A stretch of DNA of 22,138 bases from CAYLXP01 sp964387425 (GCA_964387425.1 CAYLXP010000090.1:1-22138), one strand, 5' to 3'; numbered from the stretch's first letter, positions 1-7,025 are shown. Translations and numbers: made by a program. Notes: a model not told the origin generated them from the letters alone.

Positions 1-253
1 TCGAAGGCCTCCCGGGTGCACGCGCACCGATTTGGGCCAGGCGATCCAATCCGGGGGTTTGGATGAAGCTGTGTTTGGTGCTGGGGTGCGCATCCATCAT
101 TTGCACGGACGTATCGGCATAGCCGAGGTCATCGGCGTAAATGATGACGAAATTCGGGGGAGGGGATGCGGCATACACAGCGGCGGAGAGGAAGAGACCT
201 CCACATACGGCAGTGAAAATGCGTTTCAGGTCGAATAGGACGTGAGAATTCAT
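1..253 (-). CDS. Sulfatase, N-terminal fragment cut by window edge
   Basis: Reading the minus strand from the ATG at 253-251 gives 84 residues that run off the window. A hydrophobic signal peptide (about residues 10-29, ending AVYAAS) is followed by the S1 sulfatase opening: PPNFVIIYADDLGYADTS, with metal-binding Asp41-Asp42. The C-x-P-x-R site would lie beyond the edge. An AAGGA ribosome-binding site lies 9 bases upstream of the ATG. It is a paralogue of the divergent sulfatase at 592: 29 of 47 residues match over the stretch starting PPNF. The last residues (APGRPS) do not fit the family, which normally continues with something like RFT.AYAP, so the outermost 20 or so bases may be a frameshift or assembly-edge error. 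Secreted sulfatase, substrate unknown. Confidence 0.85.
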   Translation of the reverse strand, partial: MNSHVLFDLKRIFTAVCGGLFLSAAVYAASPPPNFVIIYADDLGYADTSVQMMDAHPSTKHSFIQTPGLDRLAQIGARAPGRPS

Positions 254-591
254 CGTATGGTCCTTGTAATGTAAGGCTTATTCGTTACTTGGTGCTATGT
301 TCTCTCGTTCCACTAAGGTGCTTGAGTGAAGAACTTGGAACTATAAGCTACGGTGATTGGACTGCATCTTCAATGCCCTGAAGCGTCAGAATCATGTCCG
401 AATGCGTCGCTGATGGTTGGGGTTTACGGACGGGCCGTCGACCCGCCTTCGTGTAACTTCGGCGTGGCGCAGACCGTCCCTGCCGCCCATGTCGCAATCG
501 GGCAGCAATTCGGCGCGTCTGATCATTGAGAGAGCATCCAGGACGAGGTAGTCTCGATGCAGTACGAATCAACTCAGTAGGCGAGGTCACT
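254..591. promoter_or_regulatory. Divergent intergenic region between two sulfatase genes
   Basis: This gene-free stretch of 338 bases must hold the start signals of both divergent sulfatases. A TATAAG box at 342-347 is a possible plus-strand -10, but I see no well-spaced -35. A short palindrome, GACGGGCCGTC, lies at 429-439. No tRNA or other RNA gene is visible. The plus-strand frame stays open upstream to an ATG at 526, but that extension does not look like protein and precedes a clear signal peptide. Confidence 0.4.
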
Positions 592-2241
592 ATGAACAAG
601 CAGACTATGGTCGGCAGTAGTTTTTCCTTCTCTCGTATCCTTTTCGCGTGTTTCGTGTTTTTCGTAGTTGCCTGCTGTCCCATTGCCGCTTCTGCGCGTC
701 CTGCGCCGAACTTCCTGATCGTCTACATGGATGATCTGGGATGGGCCGACACGTCTGTGCCGATGATGGACAGCGAACCGGAATCAAAGAGCGATTTCTA
801 CCAGACGCCGAACCTGGAGCGGTTGGCCGAGCGCGGGATGCGTTTCTCCAGCGGCTACGCGCCCGCGCCGACCTGTACGCCGTCACGGAAGAGCATCCAG
901 TTCGGAAAAACACCAGGACGGCTGCAGTACACCTTCGTGCATGATGTACTGGCGTTGAAGCGGGAGCTGAAGTGGCAGGATGAAGTCTCGCTCGCCGATG
1001 TTTTGAAAGCATCCGGCAAGGGGTACATCACGGCCCACTTCGGCAAGGGCATGGGCAACGAGCGGATGGAGACCATTGGGTACGACGTTCACGATGAGTT
1101 CGACGGCAATGCAGCCAATGGCAATTTTCATGGCGACTACGTGGACCTCAAGTCCCGGAGGAAACTCCCCGATGATGACCCCAAACGCATCTACTCCCTG
1201 GAGAGGCGCTCGCTGGAGTTCCTGGATGAGCATGCGGGCGAACGTCCCTTCTTCCTGATGATCTCACAGTATGCCGTCCATGTTCCCCACGAGGCCAGCG
1301 CCCATGTGATTGACAAATATCGCAAACTGCCGCGCGGAAAGTACTGCAAGGACGAGGATTACCTACCCGACGATGAGGTGTCCGACAGCAAGAAGAACTC
1401 CCACTGGCGCCTGCAGTACGCCGCCATGATCGACGAGGTCGATGCCGGTCTGGGCAAGATGATGGATCTCCTCGAGAAACGTGGCGAGCTCGACAACACC
1501 TACATTATCTACACCTCAGATAACGGTGGCGGCTTGAAGCCCAACGGTCCTCTGAGCTGGGGCAAGGCGCAACTCTTCGAAGGTGGTCTGCGGGTGCCAT
1601 GGGTTGTGGCGGGACCCAGCGTAAAGAAAGGTGTCCAGTGCGACGTGCCGGTGGTCCAGTGGGATCTGCTGTCCACGCTGCATGACCTTTCCGGAAGCCG
1701 TGCCCCCCTACCCCGCAACTTGGATGGCGGCAGCCTGCGTGACGTGTTTGCAAAGGGCAACGCCGGTCGGGTTGACCGTCCCGGCGAGGGCTTGGTCTTC
1801 CACTACCCCTGCTACTTCGCTCCGCCTCTCACATTGATCCGCATCGGTGACTACAAGTATATGAAACACCTGCTGACGGGCGAAACGAAGCTGTTTAACC
1901 TGGCCGATGACATCGGCGAGAAGAACAACCTGGTCGCCGCCATGCCCGAGAAAGCGGCCCGCATGGACAGGGTCCTGACCGACTACTTAGCAGAAATCGA
2001 TGCCGAGGATGTGCAGGATGTTTACCAGGCCCGCTTCGAGGAGCTTGACCGCTTTGAGCAGGGCGCCCGGGAGAACTTCAAGAAACAGTACGCCAAACAC
2101 AAAGCCTCCGGTGACGCCGCGGGGATAGCCGCAGCGAAGGCCAGGCTTGAAGCAGATCTGGAGCGCTTTGCAAAGAATCGCGCAGAGGTCAGAGCAAACA
2201 TGCAAGGTACGCATTGGGCGGGTGGTGCGCCCAAGAAATAG
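592..2241 (+). CDS. Secreted S1-family sulfatase
   Basis: A 549-residue type I sulfatase that hydrolyses sulfate esters, most likely on glycans, outside the cytoplasm. The start is at 592, not the in-frame ATG at 526, because residues 10-35 form a signal peptide (FSRILFACFVFFVVACC...) and a GCGAGG site lies just upstream. Metal-binding Asp47-Asp48 sit in YMDDLGWADTS. The formylglycine site is C95-T-P-S-R99, the cysteine type that needs an anaerobic or aerobic maturase. The TSDNGG motif and a core of about 460 residues follow. The last 80 or so residues are Lys/Ala/Glu-rich and probably a helical or coiled-coil tail, which is unusual in the family. It is divergent from a paralogous sulfatase. 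The sulfated substrate cannot be told from sequence. Confidence 0.93.
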   Translation: MNKQTMVGSSFSFSRILFACFVFFVVACCPIAASARPAPNFLIVYMDDLGWADTSVPMMDSEPESKSDFYQTPNLERLAERGMRFSSGYAPAPTCTPSRKSIQFGKTPGRLQYTFVHDVLALKRELKWQDEVSLADVLKASGKGYITAHFGKGMGNERMETIGYDVHDEFDGNAANGNFHGDYVDLKSRRKLPDDDPKRIYSLERRSLEFLDEHAGERPFFLMISQYAVHVPHEASAHVIDKYRKLPRGKYCKDEDYLPDDEVSDSKKNSHWRLQYAAMIDEVDAGLGKMMDLLEKRGELDNTYIIYTSDNGGGLKPNGPLSWGKAQLFEGGLRVPWVVAGPSVKKGVQCDVPVVQWDLLSTLHDLSGSRAPLPRNLDGGSLRDVFAKGNAGRVDRPGEGLVFHYPCYFAPPLTLIRIGDYKYMKHLLTGETKLFNLADDIGEKNNLVAAMPEKAARMDRVLTDYLAEIDAEDVQDVYQARFEELDRFEQGARENFKKQYAKHKASGDAAGIAAAKARLEADLERFAKNRAEVRANMQGTHWAGGAPKK

Positions 2242-2362
2242 AGGGCACCGTTAGTAGCGCGGCCACGTCCCGGGGCCAGCGCAGCGCAAGGGATGCGGAC
2301 AAATGGAGAATAATGTGCCGAAACGACTCCGCATTCGCATTCCGTACGCCCGTTTTGCTCGC

Positions 2363-2385
2363 CCTCAGGTCGGGACGACCTGGGG
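2363..2385. repeat. GC-rich hairpin downstream of sulfatase
   Basis: CCTCAGGTC and GACCTGGGG form a 9-bp stem (one G-T pair) around a 5-base loop, about 120 bases past the sulfatase stop. No T-tract follows, so it may be a repeat remnant or a weak terminator. Confidence 0.4.
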
Positions 2386-2436
2386 CTACGGGGAGCGGAC
2401 ATGCTTCAGGCGGGATGTGATAGTCAAGCGTCAATG

Positions 2437-2507
2437 GTCATCCTGGGCTTGTCGAGGGATCTGTGGTTGCCGGCTGGGCTGAGATCCTTCGGCAAGCTCA
2501 GGATGAC
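2437..2507. repeat. Dispersed inverted repeat (copy 1)
   Basis: The arms at 2437-2462 and 2482-2507 are near-exact inverted copies (GTCATCCTGGGCTTGTCGAG... against its complement ...CAAGCTCAGGATGAC) with a 19-base centre. A second copy of the same family lies at 12745-12829. Repeats of this GTCATCCTGAGC...TCGAAGGATCT type occur between genes in many bacteria and are a frequent source of false open frames. Confidence 0.85.
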
Positions 2508-2636
2508 AGGACAAGCGCGGGATGACAGACGAAATGGAGCCCGAATAGAGCGAAGGGCGCGCTTCGCTCGTTTCTCGCTCTGGTTTGTAGGGCTCGGGTA
2601 TCGCTGGGCCTCGGCGGAGTAGGACAGGAACCTGAA

Positions 2637-2742
2637 GCTTCCCGGTGACAAGCACCGGGGATTCTGCTTAGGCCCCCAGCGCTTCCCGGTGACAAGCACC
2701 TGGGATTCTTCTTAGGCTCCCAGCGCTTCTCGGTGACAAGGA
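2637..2742. repeat. 44-bp tandem repeat, about 2.4 copies
   Basis: Units lie at 2637-2680 and 2681-2724, with a partial third at 2725-2742. Each starts GCTTCCCGGTGACAAG or a one-base variant. Unit 1 contains the perfect hairpin CCCGGTG-ACAAG-CACCGGG; unit 2 has a one-base insertion in the second arm. There is no array of distinct spacers, so it is not a CRISPR. Confidence 0.85.
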
Positions 2743-2754
2743 ATAGGCGTAGGG

Positions 2755-2784
2755 ACACACAACAATGGCACACACAACAATGGC
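2755..2784. repeat. 15-bp tandem duplication
   Basis: ACACACAACAATGGC occurs twice in a row without mismatch (2755-2769, 2770-2784). It is probably a slippage product; no function is evident. Confidence 0.8.
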
Positions 2785-2907
2785 ACTCAGGCTGGCCCAT
2801 GCCCCGTTCCATACTCAGAATGGCTGAGACTTGCAAACGCCTGCTTTATCCAATTGCGACATTGGACGTTGATGTTGCGCCAATATGTATAGTATTCTAC
2901 TGGTCCT

Positions 2908-3786
2908 ATGCAGTTCAAAAGCGACTATGCTTGTATTCCCGAAGGGTGCAGGGATCAACACCTGCCCATGGTGCCGCGCTATGCGGCACCCTTCAAATCG
3001 CATGGTCTACGCGGTGTGGGTATCCACGAGGTCGTCGAGCCATACGAGATTCGGCGGGTCTCAGCGCCGTGGCATATTGCACTGGTGACGTTTGCTGGAA
3101 AGGCCGAGTACGAATGCGGAGATCAGAAGGGGACGATTCGGGCCAACGATATCTGGGTCGGTCCTGCGAAGTCTTCATATGACTACCGCGCATGTGGAGA
3201 GTGGAAGTTCGCTTCCGCAGCGCTCTTCCGGACCGACCGTTTTGCGCACTTGGAGGGCAAGGTTACGTGCCGCAGTGTGCTGCAGACGCCTGAGCATCTG
3301 CTAACCGCGATGGAAGCCTACTTGTTCGAGTCTTCCTTGCGCCCCAATGTCGATGCGGCAGCCTGTAGCGCGCTGGCTGAATACATCTCGGTCTTCATCA
3401 CGCGGCAGCTCATGCCGACAGAGCCCTACGAAGGCAGTCGGGCCATGCTGGATCTGCATCAACTCTGGGAGCGCGTCAACGCGACCCCAAGCGCCCCCTG
3501 GAAACTTGCGGATCTGGCGAAGCAGATCGGGGTGTCGAGCCGCCAATTCCAGCGGTTGATGCGCGAGCACTACGATCTTACCTCGGAACAGATGCTCCTT
3601 CGGATTCGAATGGAGCATGCGCGCGAGCTTCTGGCGGCCACTGATCTATCCATGGAGATGATCTCCGAGAGGGTGGGGTACCAGAGCGTCTACTCGTTCG
3701 CAAAAGCCTTCAAACGGCATTTCGAAGAACCGCCCGGCGCCTATCGCAAGCGCCTCTCGCTATCCCAGGAAATGCCACAGTCCTGA
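2908..3786 (+). CDS. AraC-family transcriptional regulator
   Basis: A 292-residue regulator. Residues 1-165 form a cupin-like sensing region with weak family signal. Residues 195-285 are the AraC DNA-binding domain with two helix-turn-helix units: one around 200-220 (KLADLAKQIGVSSRQFQRLM) and one around 249-271 (MEMISERVGYQSVYSFAKAF), followed by the usual P-x-x-YR ending (PPGAYRKRL). No Shine-Dalgarno sequence precedes the ATG at 2908. The next in-frame ATG at 2968 is an alternative but would remove part of the sensing domain. It converges on the oxidoreductase at 3815. It may control nearby sulfatase or sugar genes, but its target is not evident from the sequence. Confidence 0.9.
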   Translation: MQFKSDYACIPEGCRDQHLPMVPRYAAPFKSHGLRGVGIHEVVEPYEIRRVSAPWHIALVTFAGKAEYECGDQKGTIRANDIWVGPAKSSYDYRACGEWKFASAALFRTDRFAHLEGKVTCRSVLQTPEHLLTAMEAYLFESSLRPNVDAAACSALAEYISVFITRQLMPTEPYEGSRAMLDLHQLWERVNATPSAPWKLADLAKQIGVSSRQFQRLMREHYDLTSEQMLLRIRMEHARELLAATDLSMEMISERVGYQSVYSFAKAFKRHFEEPPGAYRKRLSLSQEMPQS

Positions 3787-3806
3787 CCGCTCGCCTTCGT
3801 GCGGTC
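3785..3806. terminator. Possible bidirectional terminator hairpin
   Basis: GACCGC and GCGGTC form a 6-bp stem around a 10-base loop, overlapping the AraC stop and lying 9 bases from the stop of the convergent oxidoreductase gene. Position between convergent genes suggests a shared terminator, but there is no T-tract. Confidence 0.4.
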
Positions 3807-3814
3807 GGTTCGAT

Positions 3815-5197
3815 CTATACTTTGGGCAATTCCCATCCCTTGCGGAACGTGGGTTTGATGAACGCATTCGCCGCATCGTTGTTCGTGAAGCGCATCTCCT
3901 TGCTGTTCCACTCGAGTTTCTGGTTGGGGAAGCGGCAGGCGATCGTTCCCATGAGGAGCCATTCGACGTAGGGCCTGGCCACGCTGAAGTTGGAGCATGA
4001 TTGGACCGCGGGATCATCGCTCTTGCAGGCGCTGATCCAATTCTCGTGGTGCCCGCCTTTTGCCACGCGCTCCAGGACGGGCTCTGGTTTCTGGAAGCCT
4101 TCCATGGCGCTCTTGGGAAGCAGGCGAACCCCCGTTCCGCGTCCGCTCGTTCCCATGATTGTCTTGGTCCCCAGGAAGAGCGTGTTGTAGTTCTTGATTT
4201 CCTCATCCGTAAGTCCCGCCGGCGGCTGATAGGATTTTGCGATTTTGCCTTCGTACCAGAACAGGCTTACGGGGGGAAGTTTGCCTGAAGCGGTGTGTTC
4301 ACAGGCCCGCTCGGGGAAGTCAATCCGGCAGCTATAGCTCGGGTATGTCACCGGGTTGACATCCTGAACCGCAGTGCACTCCACGCTGACCGGACTGTTG
4401 AGCTTGAGCCCCATGTAAGCGGGGCCCAGCATGTGAACGGCCCAATCCCCAATCATCTGGGTCCCGAAGTCAAAATAGCCGCGCCATCCAACGGGGTGCA
4501 GTCCTCCGTAGTATGGCCGTTCCTGTGCACGTCCCAGCCAGACATCCCAATTGAGGTGGGCAGGAACATCCTTGGGTTCAGGCCACTTTCTGACATTGCC
4601 TGCAAACTGCCTCGCCATTCTTGAATGGACTTCAGTGACATCGCCGATGGCTCCGCTCCATATAATCTCGCTGGCTATGCGAGTGCCCTCACTGGAAAAT
4701 CCCTGGTTACCCATCTGGGTCTTAACCCCGTATCTTTTCGCGGCCCTGGCCATCTGGCGCGCTTCCCATATGGTCTGCGCCATTGGCTTCTGGCAGTATA
4801 CGTGCAGACCTCGCTCCATCGCCCAGATTGCTACCGTGGCATGCATGTGGTCGGGAATGGTCACCGTGATCGCATCCAGGTTCTTGTGCTCCTTGTCGAG
4901 CATCTCGCGAAAATCCCTGTATTTCTTTGCGCCCGGATAATCTGCGGCGGTCTTCTCCAGGTGTTTCGAGTCGACATCACAGAGCGCGTAGATGTTCTGC
5001 GAGCTGACCGAACGGACGTCGTTGCCGCCCCACATGCCGGCGACGCCGACGCAACCGATATTGAGCTTGTCGCTCGGGGATTCCTCGCCCGGCTGACCCA
5101 GTACCCGGCGCGGGATGATGTTGAAGGCCGATATTGCGGCTGCGGATGTTCCGATGAATCTGCGTCTGGAAAGGCGATTGCTGTCTTTGATTTTCAT
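3815..5197 (-). CDS. Tat-exported Gfo/Idh/MocA-family oxidoreductase
   Basis: A 460-residue NAD(P)-dependent dehydrogenase-like protein, presumably acting on a sugar or sugar derivative outside the cytoplasm. Residues 10-34 are a twin-arginine signal (SRRRFIGTSAAAISAF), which would export the folded, cofactor-loaded enzyme. The Rossmann fold begins at about 45 with a glycine-rich loop (GCVGVAGMWGG). The family's EKP motif appears as CQKP with the conserved Lys137, and the D-x-x-x-H pair is Asp251/His255 in GDWAVHMLGPA. Such Tat-exported forms are abundant in Planctomycetes and relatives. The start is fixed by a strong AAGGAG site 4 bases upstream. The gene appears monocistronic and convergent with the AraC gene. 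The substrate is unknown. Confidence 0.92.
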   Translation of the reverse strand: MKIKDSNRLSRRRFIGTSAAAISAFNIIPRRVLGQPGEESPSDKLNIGCVGVAGMWGGNDVRSVSSQNIYALCDVDSKHLEKTAADYPGAKKYRDFREMLDKEHKNLDAITVTIPDHMHATVAIWAMERGLHVYCQKPMAQTIWEARQMARAAKRYGVKTQMGNQGFSSEGTRIASEIIWSGAIGDVTEVHSRMARQFAGNVRKWPEPKDVPAHLNWDVWLGRAQERPYYGGLHPVGWRGYFDFGTQMIGDWAVHMLGPAYMGLKLNSPVSVECTAVQDVNPVTYPSYSCRIDFPERACEHTASGKLPPVSLFWYEGKIAKSYQPPAGLTDEEIKNYNTLFLGTKTIMGTSGRGTGVRLLPKSAMEGFQKPEPVLERVAKGGHHENWISACKSDDPAVQSCSNFSVARPYVEWLLMGTIACRFPNQKLEWNSKEMRFTNNDAANAFIKPTFRKGWELPKV

Positions 5198-5267
5198 GAG
5201 TCTCCTTGGTGATTATCTGAAGGGTAAACGGCCTCGAAGTCTAACTAAACCCCATCCGAAAAGGTGC

Positions 5268-5300
5268 TGGAGGGCGCGAATCCCTTCGCGCCGGGGTCAA
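5268..5300. repeat. Hairpin repeat, copy A; possible terminator
   Basis: GGCGCGAA-TCCC-TTCGCGCC (5273-5292) is a perfect 8-bp stem. The 33-base unit matches the inverse of 5367-5399 at 26 of 33 positions, with compensatory changes in the stem. On the minus strand it lies about 50 bases past the stop of the small gene at 5350 and is followed by CTCCAGCACCTTTT, so it may also act as that gene's terminator. Confidence 0.75.
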
Positions 5301-5349
5301 ATGTGTGTGCATGGATGGAGCCGGTGGGGCACGTCGTTCTTCATTGGCT

Positions 5350-5607
5350 CTAAACATGCTCACTTCTTGACTGCGGCGGCAAAGGATTGCCGCCCTCCAT
5401 CCGCGTAACGACATCAGCGATTCTTGGTGCCGCCTCTATCATCTGGGCCCGGCTTCGCAGCTCGTTGATCTGCCGCTGCAACGCGTCCTTCTGCTTGTTG
5501 AGTTCATTGGCTCGCTGCCGCAGCGACTCCGGCGTCTCCTCCGCAAGCGCAGACGATGCCGCACAGCTCGCTACTAGCGCGCACAGTACGATGACGATCT
5601 TCTTCAT
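5350..5607 (-). CDS. Small exported coiled-coil protein
   Basis: An 85-residue protein that I do not recognise as a named family. Residues 1-21 form a signal peptide (MKKIVIVLCALVASCAASSA, then LAEE); the cysteine-containing end is not a clear lipobox. Residues 25-58 are Gln/Arg/Glu/Leu-rich with heptad-like spacing (ESLRQRANELNKQKDALQ), suggesting a short coiled coil like those in small periplasmic or cell-envelope proteins. The start at 5607 is preferred over the in-frame codon at 5661 because a GGAG site lies 6 bases upstream and the signal peptide begins there. The last 15 or so residues (GGNPLPPQSR...) are encoded by hairpin repeat copy B, so the original C-terminus may have been replaced. 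Confidence 0.7.
   Translation of the reverse strand: MKKIVIVLCALVASCAASSALAEETPESLRQRANELNKQKDALQRQINELRSRAQMIEAAPRIADVVTRMEGGNPLPPQSRSEHV
5367..5399. repeat. Hairpin repeat, copy B (inside small gene 3' end)
   Basis: GGCGGCAA-AGGA-TTGCCGCC (5375-5394) is a perfect 8-bp stem. It is an inverted relative of copy A at 5268-5300. Two stem base pairs differ between the copies and both changes keep pairing. It encodes the C-terminal residues of the 85-residue protein. Confidence 0.75.
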
Positions 5608-5727
5608 GTTCCACTCCGGTTCATACCAGTCCAATGAGAATACTATGCCAGATGTGAGCACCGATTCCGTTCAATTTTCGACACAACGGAAACTCACACA
5701 CCCTTGGGCGGCGAAGCCGCAACCAAA

Positions 5728-5784
5728 GTAGGACGGGCATCTTGTCCGTCCTGTTGTCTCGGTCGGGCAAGATGCCCAACCTAC
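5728..5784. repeat. Double-hairpin inverted repeat
   Basis: GTAGGACGGGCATCTTGTCC... (5728-5751) and GGTCGGGCAAGATGCCCAAC... (5761-5784) are inverted relatives, and each arm is itself a near-palindrome. This resembles a dispersed intergenic repeat type common in environmental PVC-group genomes (from memory). The rest of 5608-5809 holds nothing I recognise. Confidence 0.75.
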
Positions 5785-5809
5785 TGTACGCCATACAGCG
5801 CAAGCGCTG

Positions 5810-5894
5810 TCAGTTCGGCGACTCGATGAATGCCCTGTAGCTGGGCAGCTCCGCATCCTGTGTCTCGCGCATCAACCGAAGCATGCGCTTGCGG
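5810..5894 (-). pseudogene. Remnant of a sulfatase C-terminus
   Basis: On the minus strand this reads KRMLRLMRETQDAELPSYRA and a stop. The same C-terminal sequence ends the intact sulfatase at 7026 (KRMLRLMRETQDPELPGYRA). At DNA level 5832-5894 and 7039-7101 match at 60 of 63 bases. Upstream of the shared segment there is no sulfatase sequence, so only the tail survives. It is either a decayed paralogue or a partial duplication; the close match suggests a recent event or gene conversion. Confidence 0.75.
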
Positions 5895-5952
5895 CGGGAT
5901 GGAGGCACCGAGACACGGTGCAGATTAAGAAGAGGTGAGCGAGGGGGCGAAT

Positions 5953-6318
5953 CTACTGAGCCACAGGTGGACGCACGATATAGGTCGTGTCTCGGAGTTG
6001 ATATGCATAGCCGGCTATCTGATCCTCTGAAACAAACTCCAAGAACCATCGAAGTCGTGAAAGAATACGAGCACGATTCGGCTGTCGTAGTGCAATCACA
6101 ACAATTCCAGTATGCTCAGTATCCTCGAGACTTAACGTATGGAAGAAATCGCGATCGGTCGTTAGAAGAACAGCCCCAGATGCTCGCGCAGTTTCAAGCA
6201 CTAGCGAATCCTCTGAACCGGCAGGCAACACATCACGCGCATCAATCACATCCTGGCCGAACTCCCTTAACAGTTTAACTGAACTGCGCGGAAAGTTCTC
6301 ATCGAGGAAGAAGGTCAT
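5953..6318 (-). CDS. DUF5615 PIN-like toxin of a toxin-antitoxin pair
   Basis: A 121-residue protein of the DUF5615 type, a compact PIN-like fold that is probably an RNase toxin. The visible acidic residues fit a metal-dependent nuclease: Asp6-Glu7 in FFLDENFP, Glu36-Asp37 in GSEDSLV, and Asp55/Asp57 in LLTTDRDF. Its ATG overlaps the stop of the upstream DUF433 gene as ATGA (6315-6318), indicating translational coupling. DUF433 plus DUF5615 is a well-known pairing. Toxicity is inferred from family and layout, not shown by the sequence. Confidence 0.88.
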   Translation of the reverse strand: MTFFLDENFPRSSVKLLREFGQDVIDARDVLPAGSEDSLVLETARASGAVLLTTDRDFFHTLSLEDTEHTGIVVIALRQPNRARILSRLRWFLEFVSEDQIAGYAYQLRDTTYIVRPPVAQ

Positions 6319-6542
6319 ACAGCCAACTCGTACGCATGCTCCTCAAAGCGAGAGAGCTGGCCCCCATAGGCAAGTGATGCCTGGATATCGTCCAACGTGA
6401 GCATGGGATAGTCTTCCAATACAGTATCAATGGAATCGCCCCCCCCCAATGCGCCCAGGATCGTCGATACCAGAACGCGAGTCCCTCGTATCACCGGTTT
6501 CCCATGACAAATATTCGGGTCAATGATGACTCTCGATTTCAT
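6315..6542 (-). CDS. DUF433 antitoxin
   Basis: A 75-residue DUF433 protein, starting MKSRVIIDPNICHGKPVIRG, the family signature (ICHGKPVIRGTRV). The C-terminal half (LTLDDIQASLAYG) is the helical segment used for DNA binding and dimerisation in this family. I choose the ATG at 6542 over the in-frame GTG at 6557 because a perfect AAGGAG lies 6 bases before it and overlaps the GTG-started reading. It would neutralise the DUF5615 toxin and repress the operon. A 26-bp near-perfect palindrome lies 18 bases upstream. Confidence 0.9.
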   Translation of the reverse strand: MKSRVIIDPNICHGKPVIRGTRVLVSTILGALGGGDSIDTVLEDYPMLTLDDIQASLAYGGQLSRFEEHAYELAV

Positions 6543-6560
6543 ATGTCTCTCCTTCACAAA

Positions 6561-6586
6561 GGGCAGTTTCTGTCAAGAATCTGCCC
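6561..6586. promoter_or_regulatory. Palindromic operator candidate for DUF433/DUF5615 operon
   Basis: GGGCAGTTTCT-GTCA-AGAATCTGCCC has 10 of 11 arm positions paired. It spans a minus-strand TTGACA (6571-6576) that could serve as a -35. The position, 18 to 44 bases upstream of the antitoxin ATG, fits autoregulation. No good -10 is seen at the right distance, so the promoter itself is uncertain. Confidence 0.55.
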
Positions 6587-6592
6587 CAGTTG

Positions 6593-6875
6593 TTGGGTTA
6601 ACCTACGTTTCATCAAGTACTTGTAGCGAATTAGCTGTTCTCCCCCAGGAGTTAGGCGCTAGGTGTTAGGTGTTAGGAACTTCGGTGGTCCCGTCCCTTT
6701 CTCATACTAACGCCTAAATCCTAGTCCCTAACGCCTTCGGTGCCCTACCCACGGCTTAGACCGCGGCAATTCACCTTTTCATACTTTTCATAGAACTTTT
6801 GACAGTACCAAAGGGCACCAAGTTTCCCGATATACACAGTCTCCCCTTAGTGATCTATAAACAAGGTTAACCCAA
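6593..6875. repeat. 12-bp perfect inverted repeats bounding 283 bp
   Basis: TTGGGTTAACCT (6593-6604) and AGGTTAACCCAA (6864-6875) are exact inverted copies, each containing the palindrome GGTTAACC. The interval holds no gene, only the repeat at 6651-6735. It could be a small non-autonomous element, but no target-site duplication is apparent. The rest of 6543-7025 is gene-free. Confidence 0.4.
6651..6735. repeat. GTTAGG-type inverted repeat
   Basis: GTTAGGCGCTAGGTGTTAGG... (6651-6677) faces ...CTAACGCCTAAATCCTAGTC (from 6707 to 6735). Both arms are built from short TTAGG-like units. It is an intergenic hairpin element of unknown role. Confidence 0.6.
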
Positions 6876-7025
6876 GCCTGTATCGTGTTCAACGCCGAAC
6901 ACAATTCCATTTGCCCCGCTCAACGGGAGACACAAACAAGATGCCAGAGTCTGGCTTCAGGGGGCATCTCGACCCCGTGACGAACTTTGGATTGAGGTAG
7001 CGTCCGAGGAACACCTCCCAGGAGT

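Larger units (their letters stand above)
2242..2907. other. Gene-free, repeat-rich intergenic region
   Basis: No convincing gene is present in these 666 bases; open frames here cross the repeats and have low-complexity, repeat-derived translations. The region holds a hairpin (2363-2385), a dispersed inverted repeat (2437-2507), a 44-bp tandem repeat (2637-2742) and a 15-bp tandem repeat (2755-2784). For the AraC gene at 2908 a weak promoter candidate is TTGATG (2869-2874), 18 bases, TATTCT (2893-2898). If real, transcription would begin almost at the ATG. Confidence 0.6.

Noticed and set aside
526..591. Upstream ATG for the sulfatase at 592
   Set aside because: The 22 added residues precede a normal signal peptide and do not look like coding sequence.
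2637..2742. CRISPR array
   Set aside because: The repeats are directly adjacent with no distinct spacers, and there are no cas genes.
2424..2836. Minus-strand open frames with peptides such as HPELAEGSQ and GACHREA
   Set aside because: They are translations of the inverted repeat and the 44-bp tandem repeat, not genes.
2869..2893. TTGATG and TATAGT as the AraC gene promoter
   Set aside because: The spacing is only 13 bases; TATTCT 18 bases on is a better, still weak, partner.
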